Assembly: GCA_958451915.1 (NCBI GenBank)
Contig: CAUDRX010000114.1
Location: 1 to 7,282, forward strand
DNA length: 7,282 nt
DNA from: an uncultured Peptococcaceae bacterium
GTDB lineage: Bacteria; Bacillota; Peptococcia; Peptococcales; Peptococcaceae
Direction: 5' to 3'
The notes under the pieces were generated by a model. It was not told the origin of the DNA. It saw nothing but the letters and a program-made list of their open reading frames with translations, and ran no database searches. The translations under genes and the position numbers were made by a program. Below are positions 1 through 4,976 of this stretch, in pieces (position 1 is the first letter of the stretch; every line of letters starts with the position of its first letter).

Positions 1-7
1 TGCACAT

Positions 8-44
8 AAAAAACTTCCGAACGTTCGCGTTCGGAAGTTTTTTT
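8..44 (-). terminator. Rho-independent terminator of lexA
   Basis: The arms CTTCCGAACG (14-23) and CGTTCGGAAG (28-37) pair perfectly around a 4-nt loop. An A-run at 8-13 faces a T-run at 38-44, so the hairpin can terminate in both directions. It starts just past the lexA stop codon, and read on the minus strand it is followed by a U-tract. Confidence 0.9.
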
Positions 45-46
45 GT

Positions 47-751
47 TCAGCCATTCAGCTTGCGCGGTTTGAAGCCATGCATATCACGGAAAACCCCGAT
101 CACCTTACCGATGATCATCGGATTCTGCACATAGATCGGACCCATGCTGTCGTTTTCCGGCTGCAGACGCACCATGTCTTTTTCGCGGTAGAACGTCTTG
201 CAGGTGGCCTCATCACCGATCAGCGCTACCACGATCTCACCGTTCTGCGCCTCCTGCGCCGGCTCGACAATGATGTAATCGCCGTTCATGATGCCAGCCT
301 TGATCATACTGTTGCCGCGGATGTGCAACATGAACGGATCGTCGCAGCGCACAAAACGCATCGGGAAGGTGATCTTGTCCTCAATGTTCTCATCGGCGAA
401 GATCGGCTCGCCGGCAGCAACGTTACCCACCACCGGGATATTGATCACTTCGTCGTAATGCTCCGCTTCATCGAGCATTCTCGGGAAGCTGTACTCTTCG
501 CCGTCCAGACCGCGCAGCACCATGATGGCACGGGGCTTCGACGGGTCACGACTGATGTAGCCCTTCTCTTCGAGCGATTTAATGTGCGAATGTACCGTTG
601 AGCTGCTCGCAAGCCCCACACGCTGCCCGATCTCACGCACAGCCGGCGGATAGCCGCGGCGCTCCACCGATTCGATGATGCATTCGAGCACCGCGCGCTG
701 GCGCGCCGTCAGCGGCGCATCCAGTCTTCTTCTGTAAGCATCTTCATTCAT
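47..751 (-). CDS. lexA: LexA, SOS-response repressor / self-cleaving S24 peptidase
   Basis: LexA represses DNA-damage genes and cleaves itself when stimulated by RecA filaments. Residues about 14-78 form the winged helix-turn-helix DNA-binding domain; the segment GLASSSTVHSHIKSLEEKGY (46-65) resembles the Bacillus-type recognition region. The C-terminal S24 domain shows the cleavage bond Ala113-Gly114 (VAAGEP), nucleophile Ser148 (GNSM) and general base Lys185 (ATCK). The spacings of 35 and 37 residues equal those I know for E. coli LexA (84/119/156). At 234 residues it is longer than the usual 200-210, through about 13 extra N-terminal residues and a longer acidic linker (about 80-103). The ATG at 749-751 is supported by AAGGAG (complement of 761-766) 9 nt upstream. 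It is divergent from greA and its stop is TGA. Confidence 0.97.
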   Translation of the reverse strand: MNEDAYRRRLDAPLTARQRAVLECIIESVERRGYPPAVREIGQRVGLASSSTVHSHIKSLEEKGYISRDPSKPRAIMVLRGLDGEEYSFPRMLDEAEHYDEVINIPVVGNVAAGEPIFADENIEDKITFPMRFVRCDDPFMLHIRGNSMIKAGIMNGDYIIVEPAQEAQNGEIVVALIGDEATCKTFYREKDMVRLQPENDSMGPIYVQNPMIIGKVIGVFRDMHGFKPRKLNG

Positions 752-760
752 GAGGGGTTG

Positions 761-823
761 CTCCTTTCACGTGTCGTCCGATCGTCTTGTATCTAGTATA
801 CATGATTCCACGGGAAAGCACAA
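761..823 (-). promoter_or_regulatory. lexA promoter and ribosome binding site
   Basis: On the minus strand a -10 TATACT (complement of 795-800) lies 17 bp from a weak -35 TTGTGC (complement of 818-823). The ribosome binding site AAAGGAG lies at about 761-767. A dyad GTAT-N5-ATAC (789-801) overlaps the -10 box and could be an autoregulatory operator. That last point is inference. Confidence 0.55.
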
Positions 824-830
824 ACACCCA

Positions 831-846
831 TTCGCGATTTCACGAA
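831..846. promoter_or_regulatory. Dyad operator candidate between lexA and greA
   Basis: The 16-bp sequence TTCGCGATTTCACGAA is a near-perfect dyad (12 of 16 positions symmetric; form TTCGyGAwwTCrCGAA). It lies between the -35 boxes of the divergent lexA and greA promoters, where a repressor could act on both. It does not match the canonical Bacillota SOS box, so assignment to LexA is only a guess. Confidence 0.35.
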
Positions 847-859
847 AAGTTATTCCAGC

Positions 860-888
860 TTGACAACCCCAATCCTTCCTTCTATAAT
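860..888 (+). promoter_or_regulatory. Consensus sigma-A/sigma-70 promoter of greA-lysS
   Basis: A perfect TTGACA (860-865) and a perfect TATAAT (883-888) are separated by exactly 17 bp. Transcription should start near 894-896, giving a leader of about 80 nt before the greA ATG. An inverted repeat AATCCTT (871-877) / AAGGATT (892-898) brackets the -10 box. Confidence 0.9.
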
Positions 889-977
889 TTAAAGGATTGA
901 GACAAGGTGTAGACCGATGTCCCGATCTTTTTCATCAGTCAATCCAATTTTCAAATATCAAACAGGAGGCAAACACA

Positions 978-1472
978 ATGGATGAAGCAGTCATTCTCAC
1001 ACGAGAAGGTTATGAAAACCTCAAAGAAGAACTCGTCAATCTCAAAACCGTACGCCGCAAGGAAGTCGCCGAACGTCTGAAACAGGCCATCGACTTTGGC
1101 GACTTGAGCGAAAACTCTGAGTACGATGATGCCAAAAACGAGCAGGCTTTCATCGAAGGCCGCATCCAGACCATCGAAGCCACCCTGCATAATGCACAGG
1201 TCATCGAAGATGGCACCCATTCTTCCGGCGTGATCAACATCGGCTCCTACGTCACCGTACGCGACGTCGAGTTCGACGACATCGAGGAATACCGCATCGT
1301 CGGTACCAGCGAAGCCGATCCAATGCAGAACAAGATCTCCAACGAATCCCCGCTCGGTTCCGCGCTCCTCGGCAAACGCCAGGGACAGACCATCAAAGTC
1401 AACGCCCCAGCCGGCATGCTCGAATACGAGATCCTGAAAGTCTCCCACGACAGCACAAAGGAGGAAGCCTGA
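978..1472 (+). CDS. greA: Transcription elongation factor GreA
   Basis: GreA enters the secondary channel of RNA polymerase and stimulates cleavage of backtracked transcripts. The 164-residue product has the usual family length (about 158-165). The N-terminal coiled coil (about 1-76) carries the acidic tip DLSENSEY (42-49), with Asp42 and Glu45 matching the catalysis-supporting acidic residues of E. coli GreA (Asp41, Glu44). The C-terminal FKBP-like domain contains the family signature ISNESPLGSALLGK (120-133). An in-frame TTG at 897 would add 27 residues, but it lies on the predicted transcription start; the ATG at 978 has AGGAGG (964-969) 8 nt upstream and begins exactly where family similarity begins (DEAVILTREGYENL). 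lysS follows after 3 bp. Confidence 0.97.
   Translation: MDEAVILTREGYENLKEELVNLKTVRRKEVAERLKQAIDFGDLSENSEYDDAKNEQAFIEGRIQTIEATLHNAQVIEDGTHSSGVINIGSYVTVRDVEFDDIEEYRIVGTSEADPMQNKISNESPLGSALLGKRQGQTIKVNAPAGMLEYEILKVSHDSTKEEA
1457..1464 (+). promoter_or_regulatory. lysS ribosome binding site inside the greA 3' end
   Basis: AAAGGAGG lies within the last codons of greA, 11 nt before the lysS ATG at 1476. With the 3-bp intergenic gap this supports coupled translation and fixes the lysS start. Confidence 0.8.
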
Positions 1473-1475
1473 TCC

Positions 1476-3401
1476 ATGGCCAACGAAAATAAGAAAGCAG
1501 ACGGCGGTCTCAAGCAGATCATGAACGTCCGTCTCGAAAAGATGGACGCCCTGCGCGAACGCGGCGTCGACCCATTTGGTCACCGTTTTGACATCACCCA
1601 TCACATCAATGAGGTCATCGAAAACAAAGACAGCCTCATCGAAAGCGGCGAAGAAGTCAAGATCGCCGGCCGCATCATGGCCAAGCGCGGCCAGGGCAAA
1701 GCCGGTTTTGCCAACATCGCTGACATCAGCGGCAACATCCAGATCTACTGCCGCCAGGACATCCTCGGCGAAGAACAGCACTGGTTCTTCAAAAAAGCCG
1801 ACATCGGCGACATTGTCGGCATCACCGGCAGCGTCTTCGTGACCGACCGCGGCGAGCTCAGCATCAAGGTCCACCAGTACGACCACCTCTGCAAGTCCAT
1901 GCGCCCACTGCCGGAAAAATTCCATGGGCTCACCGACACCGAACTGCGCTATCGCCAGCGTTACGTTGATCTCATCATGAACCCGGACGTGAAGAACACC
2001 TTCATCCTGCGTTCCAGGATCGTCACCGCCATCCGCAGCTATCTCGACAGCAAATCCTTCCTTGAAGTCGAAACCCCAGTATTGCATACCATCGCCGGCG
2101 GCGCCAACGCCCGCCCGTTCATCACCCATCACAACGCCCTCGATATCGACCTTTACATGCGCATCGCTCTTGAGCTGCATTTAAAGCGTCTCATCGTCGG
2201 CGGCATGGAGCGTGTCTACGAGATCGGTCGTGTGTTCCGCAATGAAGGCATCGATACCCGCCACAATCCTGAATTCACCCTGCTCGAAGTCTACCAGGCC
2301 TACGGCGACTACGAGACCATGATGGATCTCACCGAAGACCTCTTCCGCACCGTCGCCAAGCAGGTCCTCGGCACCGCCGTCTTCCAGAACGGTGAGCACA
2401 CCATCGACCTCGAAAAGCCATGGCGCCGCGTCACCATGACCGATGCTGTCAAAGAAGCCACCGGCATTGATTATCTCAGCGATATGACCGATGACGAATT
2501 CCGCCAGGCCGCCCGTGACTACGGCTGCGAGATCCCAGCCGACATGCCGCGCGGCAAAGTGCTCGAAGAGCTCTTCGACGAAGCCGTTGAAGCCACCCTC
2601 ATCCAGCCAACCTTCGTCATCGACTACCCAGTCGAGATCTCTCCACTCGCTCGCCGCAAGGCCGACAATCCAGCCCTCACCGACCGTTTTGAGCTCTTCA
2701 TCATCGGCCGCGAACATGCCAACGCCTTCAGCGAGCTTAACAACCCGATCGACCAGCGCCAGCGTTTCGAAGAACAGGTCGAAGCAAAACGCAAAGGCGA
2801 TGATGAAGCCCATCCAATGGACACCGACTACATCAACGCCCTCGAATACGGCCTGCCGCCAACCGGCGGCCTCGGTATCGGCATCGACCGCATGGTCATG
2901 CTCCTCACCAATGCCGAATCCATCCGCGACGTCCTCCTCTTCCCAACAATGAAGCCACTGGACGAACCAGGTGCAAAGAAAGCCAAAAAGGCCGAAGCAC
3001 CAAAAGCTGAACAAACAGAGACCATCGATTTCACAGGCGTAGAGATCGAACCCCTCTTCCAGGACATGGTCGACTTCGACACCTTCTCCAAGAGCGACTT
3101 CCGCGCCGTCAAAGTGCTCGACTGCAAAGCCGTGCCAAAGAGCAAAAAGCTCCTCCAGTTCACCTTGGACGACGGTTCAGGCGAAGATCGTACCATCCTC
3201 TCCGGTATCCACGACTACTACGAACCAGAGGAACTCATCGGCAAGACCCTCATCGCCATCACCAACCTGCCACCACGCAAAATGATGGGCATCGACAGCT
3301 GCGGCATGGTCATCAGCGCCGTCAACCAGAAAGACGGCAAAGAAGACCTGCATCTGCTGATGGTCGACGACCACATCCCAGCAGGATCGAAGCTGTATTG
3401 A
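1476..3401 (+). CDS. lysS: Class II lysyl-tRNA synthetase with C-terminal tRNA-binding (EMAP-II/Arc1p-like) domain
   Basis: This enzyme attaches lysine to tRNA-Lys with ATP in the cytoplasm. An N-terminal anticodon-binding OB-fold (about 62-145) is followed by the class II catalytic core: motif 1 around FLEVETPVL (195-203), motif 2 from RVFRNEGID (252-260) through HNPEFTLLE (263-271), and motif 3 GLGIGIDRM (465-473). Bacterial LysRS normally ends near residue 495, shortly after the LLFP seen here (487-490). This protein continues through a Lys/Ala/Glu-rich linker (about 498-516) into an extra domain of about 115 residues (about 525-641). That domain has the KSDFRAVKV, LSGIHDYYEPEELIGK and NLPPRKMMGI segments of the tRNA-binding OB-fold, as found at the C terminus of many MetRS. 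The extension probably raises tRNA affinity. It is co-transcribed with greA, and the full-length frame is intact. Confidence 0.96.
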   Translation: MANENKKADGGLKQIMNVRLEKMDALRERGVDPFGHRFDITHHINEVIENKDSLIESGEEVKIAGRIMAKRGQGKAGFANIADISGNIQIYCRQDILGEEQHWFFKKADIGDIVGITGSVFVTDRGELSIKVHQYDHLCKSMRPLPEKFHGLTDTELRYRQRYVDLIMNPDVKNTFILRSRIVTAIRSYLDSKSFLEVETPVLHTIAGGANARPFITHHNALDIDLYMRIALELHLKRLIVGGMERVYEIGRVFRNEGIDTRHNPEFTLLEVYQAYGDYETMMDLTEDLFRTVAKQVLGTAVFQNGEHTIDLEKPWRRVTMTDAVKEATGIDYLSDMTDDEFRQAARDYGCEIPADMPRGKVLEELFDEAVEATLIQPTFVIDYPVEISPLARRKADNPALTDRFELFIIGREHANAFSELNNPIDQRQRFEEQVEAKRKGDDEAHPMDTDYINALEYGLPPTGGLGIGIDRMVMLLTNAESIRDVLLFPTMKPLDEPGAKKAKKAEAPKAEQTETIDFTGVEIEPLFQDMVDFDTFSKSDFRAVKVLDCKAVPKSKKLLQFTLDDGSGEDRTILSGIHDYYEPEELIGKTLIAITNLPPRKMMGIDSCGMVISAVNQKDGKEDLHLLMVDDHIPAGSKLY

Positions 3402-3457
3402 TGAGCTGCTCGTTTGTTGGTGATGAGTGACTGCATTTCGATAAGTTCGAAGCTGTA
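3387..3457 (+). repeat. Direct repeat copying the 3' end of lysS
   Basis: TCGAAGCTGTA occurs at 3387-3397, covering the last sense codons of lysS, and again at 3447-3457, 60 bp downstream. A second direct repeat, TGATGAG, lies at 3399-3405 and 3421-3427. Partial duplication of a gene 3' end is typical of a site-specific insertion boundary, but 11 bp is short and no integrase is visible. Confidence 0.5.
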
Positions 3458-3495
3458 AAAAAGCAGTTTTGGCCGCTTCAATGAACGGATTTTTT
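3445..3495 (+). terminator. Candidate lysS terminator
   Basis: GTTCGAAGC (3445-3453) can pair with GCTTC-aat-GAAC (3475-3486), leaving a 3-nt bulge, and TTTTTT follows at 3490-3495. The bulge and the large internal loop make it weaker than the downstream hairpin at 3594-3629. Confidence 0.45.
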
Positions 3496-3499
3496 CGAT

Positions 3500-3521
3500 A
3501 CTTACGACCAACTTACGACCA
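3500..3521. repeat. Perfect 11-bp tandem repeat
   Basis: ACTTACGACCA is present twice head to tail (3500-3510 and 3511-3521) in the non-coding stretch between lysS and the accessory genes. No function can be assigned; it may be a slippage duplication or part of an insertion junction. Confidence 0.7.
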
Positions 3522-3560
3522 AATTTCAAACGGCAAAGAGGACATGCTTTCTTATTACTA

Positions 3561-3584
3561 AAGAAAATCCCAGCCGAAGGCTGG
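3561..3584 (-). terminator. Terminator of the DUF3846/J-domain unit
   Basis: On the minus strand, CCAGCC-TTC-GGCTGG (complement of 3570-3584) contains the extra-stable C(UUCG)G tetraloop motif and is followed by GATTTTCTTT. It lies 52 bp beyond the stop of the J-domain gene. Confidence 0.65.
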
Positions 3585-3593
3585 AAAAATTTT

Positions 3594-3636
3594 AAGAGAT
3601 ATACCCTATGCAGATAGGATATATCTCTTTTTTATT
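3594..3636 (+). terminator. Strong rho-independent terminator facing away from lysS
   Basis: The arms 3594-3609 and 3614-3629 pair at 15 of 16 positions around a GCAG loop. The stem is followed by a T-rich tract (TTTTTTATTTT). Plus-strand transcripts reading past lysS would stop here before entering the minus-strand accessory genes. Confidence 0.8.
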
Positions 3637-4140
3637 TTACGTCAATGCCAGATGTTTATCTTTCTCCCGCTGCTGTTGATCCTTCCGGATCCTCATACTG
3701 GAATACATGCCGCGGATCTCGTCCAGAGTGTATTCACCTTTTCCCCATCTGCGATAACCACCCGGCGATTTGTACCAGTGCTGTTTCTTACTGTGCCATT
3801 TGAAGCCCAGTGCTTTTAACTGCTCCTTGTGCAGCTTAGTATTTCCCGACACCCACACGAAACAACCAATGATCTCGATTTCAATACCATCCATTTTCAA
3901 CAATTCCGCGATCAACTCCTGAAACGCTTCCGGTGTCTCTTCCGTTTCGCGTTCATACGTTTCACCATTTTTATTGACATGAATGTTCTTCACGCGATCG
4001 AAAAGGGTCTCATATTCAGCGTTTAAGGTCTTCATCTCTTCATCGCTGCCACCAACATCAGGGTGGAGCTTCAAACAGAGCCGGTGATATTCCTTTTTCA
4101 ATTCTTCCAGTGTTCTAATAGATTCGCTTAAATATTTCAT
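3637..4140 (-). CDS. J-domain (DnaJ-like) accessory protein
   Basis: The 167-residue product has an N-terminal J-domain (about 1-55) with the HPD tripeptide at His26-Pro27-Asp28 that stimulates DnaK ATPase, embedded in LKLHPDVGGSDEEM. It lacks the Gly/Phe and zinc-finger regions of true DnaJ. A highly charged segment (55-75) follows. The C-terminal part (about 85-135) is rich in aromatic and basic residues (GCFVWVSGNTKLHKEQ, LGFKWHSKKQHWY), a layout I associate with J-domain proteins carried on mobile elements of Bacillota. The ATG is well supported by AGGAGG (complement of 4149-4154) 8 nt upstream. It lies 19 bp below the DUF3846 reading frame and is probably in the same transcript. Its partner, whether host DnaK or a replication or relaxase protein, is unknown. 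Its stop is TAA. Confidence 0.85.
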   Translation of the reverse strand: MKYLSESIRTLEELKKEYHRLCLKLHPDVGGSDEEMKTLNAEYETLFDRVKNIHVNKNGETYERETEETPEAFQELIAELLKMDGIEIEIIGCFVWVSGNTKLHKEQLKALGFKWHSKKQHWYKSPGGYRRWGKGEYTLDEIRGMYSSMRIRKDQQQREKDKHLALT

Positions 4141-4159
4141 GATCCTAACCTCCTAAAAA

Positions 4160-4477
4160 TCAAAGCTGAAACATTCGCGTGTAATGCGCGATCAGATCTT
4201 CTGGCAGATCGGTAAATTTACCACTATCAACCGGTGCTCCACAAATGAAAAATGTTCCCGCGATAATGTCCAACAGCTCCCCACGTTCACCAAAGATAGG
4301 ACGATTGAACGGCAAGCCATTGATTTTCCCTTCATCATTACAAACAATCGCCACTTCTTCTCACCATGGATAGAAAGCCTGAATATAACCACCCACAACA
4401 GCCTGCATGCTCTTCAAACTTCCATCGATTTCCCTAGCAACAGGATCTTTTCCCGACTCAATGACTAAAACTTTCAT
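4160..4477 (-). pseudogene. DUF3846-family protein gene interrupted by an in-frame TGA
   Basis: One continuous minus-strand frame runs from ATG (4475-4477) to TGA (4160-4162) and would encode 104 amino acids around one internal TGA at 4361-4363. The first part starts MKVLVIESGKDP and ends GGYIQAFYPW (38 residues). After the TGA it continues EEVAIVCNDEGKINGLPFNR and contains ELLDIIAGTFFICG. Together these match the full layout and length of DUF3846 proteins (function unknown, common on phages, plasmids and integrated elements of Bacillota). There is no frameshift, so a single base substitution could explain the break. The ribosome binding site AAGGA lies 11 nt upstream. An internal GTG at 4354 has no good ribosome binding site, so a split two-gene reading is unlikely. 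A nonsense mutation, a sequencing error or read-through are the options; the true stop is also TGA, which argues against TGA being a sense codon. Confidence 0.75.
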
Positions 4478-4611
4478 CTTAATTACCATCCTTTCAATTT
4501 GAAAAAATTTCGTTTTCAAGAAGCCTTGAGCTATTTTGTGGGGAAATAAAAATTTCCGCCATCCTATTGATCTGCAAGCCTCCTTTCCAGCTCGTTTTCG
4601 TTTTCGATATA

Positions 4612-4761
4612 GCCTCTCGCTTATTAGTGGGGTCACCGTTAGCCAAAGCAGAGCAGGCAGGGTTCTGCAAGCGACAAACATCGTGAGACGCCGTAGGGCA
4701 GCGCTTGCAGGTTCCTGGCTGCTCTGCTCGGCTAGTAACGGGCACCCACTTAGCGAGAGGC
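4612..4761. repeat. Long interrupted inverted repeat (candidate structured RNA or cruciform)
   Basis: Six paired blocks nest around a 28-nt loop (4674-4701): GCCTCTCGCT/AGCGAGAGGC (4612-4621 with 4752-4761, 10 bp), AGTGGG/CCCACT (4626-4631 with 4745-4750), GTTAGCC/GGCTAgtAAC (4638-4644 with 4730-4739, 2-nt bulge), AGCAGAGCAG/CTGCTCTGCT (4647-4656 with 4719-4728, 10 bp), CAGG/CCTG (4658-4661 with 4714-4717) and CTGCAAGCG/CGCTTGCAG (4665-4673 with 4702-4710, 9 bp). That is about 46 bp in a 150-nt span, far beyond chance. Small asymmetric bulges, not a clean palindrome, fit either a folded RNA or a decayed inverted duplication. It lies between divergent genes, so it could be a leader on either strand. 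Confidence 0.8.
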
Positions 4762-4823
4762 GGTTCGGAAATAAACGACCTCAAGAAGGTGGCAGAGCAA
4801 TAGACAAGATGTCGGATACAAAA

Positions 4824-4851
4824 GGAGCAAGCGTCCGCAGGCGCTTGCTTC
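4824..4851 (+). repeat. Compact hairpin downstream of the long inverted repeat
   Basis: AGCAAGCG (4826-4833) pairs with CGCTTGCT (4842-4849) around an 8-nt loop, extendable by two pairs including one G-U. Its core GCAAGCG/CGCTTGC is the same as the innermost stem of the long inverted repeat. No U-tract follows, so it is not a typical terminator. Confidence 0.65.
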
Positions 4852-4906
4852 AAAATTAAAAGTTTAGATGATTCCTTGTTCCTCTATTCATCAGATCTTA
4901 TTTTCC

Positions 4907-4971
4907 TTGTAGAGATCATATCCTAGTGATATATTAATTATAGTTAGCCTTAAAATTCAATTAACGAGGTG
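4907..4971 (+). promoter_or_regulatory. Candidate promoter and ribosome binding site of the DUF262 gene
   Basis: TTGTAG (4907-4912) and TATATT (4930-4935) are separated by 17 bp. The ribosome binding site GAGGTG (4966-4971) precedes the ATG at 4977 by 5 nt. The -35 match is weak (three of six bases) while the -10 box is good. Confidence 0.5.
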
Positions 4972-4976
4972 TTTTT

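Larger units (their letters stand above)
4478..4976. other. Non-coding gap of about 500 bp with a large inverted-repeat element
   Basis: No convincing gene lies here. Overlapping frames of 107 to 119 residues are open on both strands across 4494-4859, but neither has a credible ribosome binding site. The gap holds a short dyad GGAAAT-aaaa-ATTTCC (4542-4557), the long interrupted hairpin 4612-4761, a compact hairpin 4824-4851, and the DUF262 promoter near its right end. The central part (about 4612-4848) looks richer in G and C than the AT-rich DNA on both sides. I found no good promoter for the minus-strand DUF3846 gene. Confidence 0.6.

Noticed and set aside
18..33. CGAACGTTCG / GAAC...GTTC in the lexA terminator as an SOS box
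   Set aside because: The half-sites are spaced 0 or 6 bp, not 4, and they form the terminator stem downstream of lexA.
77..601. 174-residue plus-strand open frame across lexA
   Set aside because: It is fully antisense to lexA, whose catalytic residues and start are clear. The His/Asp/Leu-rich product looks like a shadow.
897..977. 27-residue N-terminal extension of GreA from a TTG
   Set aside because: It overlaps the predicted transcription start, has no ribosome binding site, and lies outside the conserved GreA N terminus. The ATG at 978 has AGGAGG.
951..2180. 409-residue open frame on the minus strand across greA and lysS
   Set aside because: It is antisense to two certain genes and reads as biased Asp/Ala/Val-rich sequence produced by their codon bias. 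It has no family similarity or ribosome binding site.
2181..3014. 277-residue minus-strand open frame within lysS
   Set aside because: It is another antisense shadow of lysS with low-complexity acidic and hydrophobic composition.
3218..3529. 103-residue minus-strand frame below lysS
   Set aside because: It is mostly antisense to the lysS 3' end, starts at a TTG without a ribosome binding site, and runs through the tandem repeat and candidate terminator.
4361..4363. TGA as a recoded sense codon in the organism
   Set aside because: lexA, greA, lysS, the DUF262 gene and the DUF3846 frame itself all end naturally at TGA, so general recoding is excluded; only local read-through remains possible.
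4494..4859. Overlapping 119-residue (minus) and 107-residue (plus) open frames
   Set aside because: Both cover the inverted-repeat element and lack credible ribosome binding sites. Their mutual similarity follows from the inverted repetition. They are kept as a finding, not as genes.
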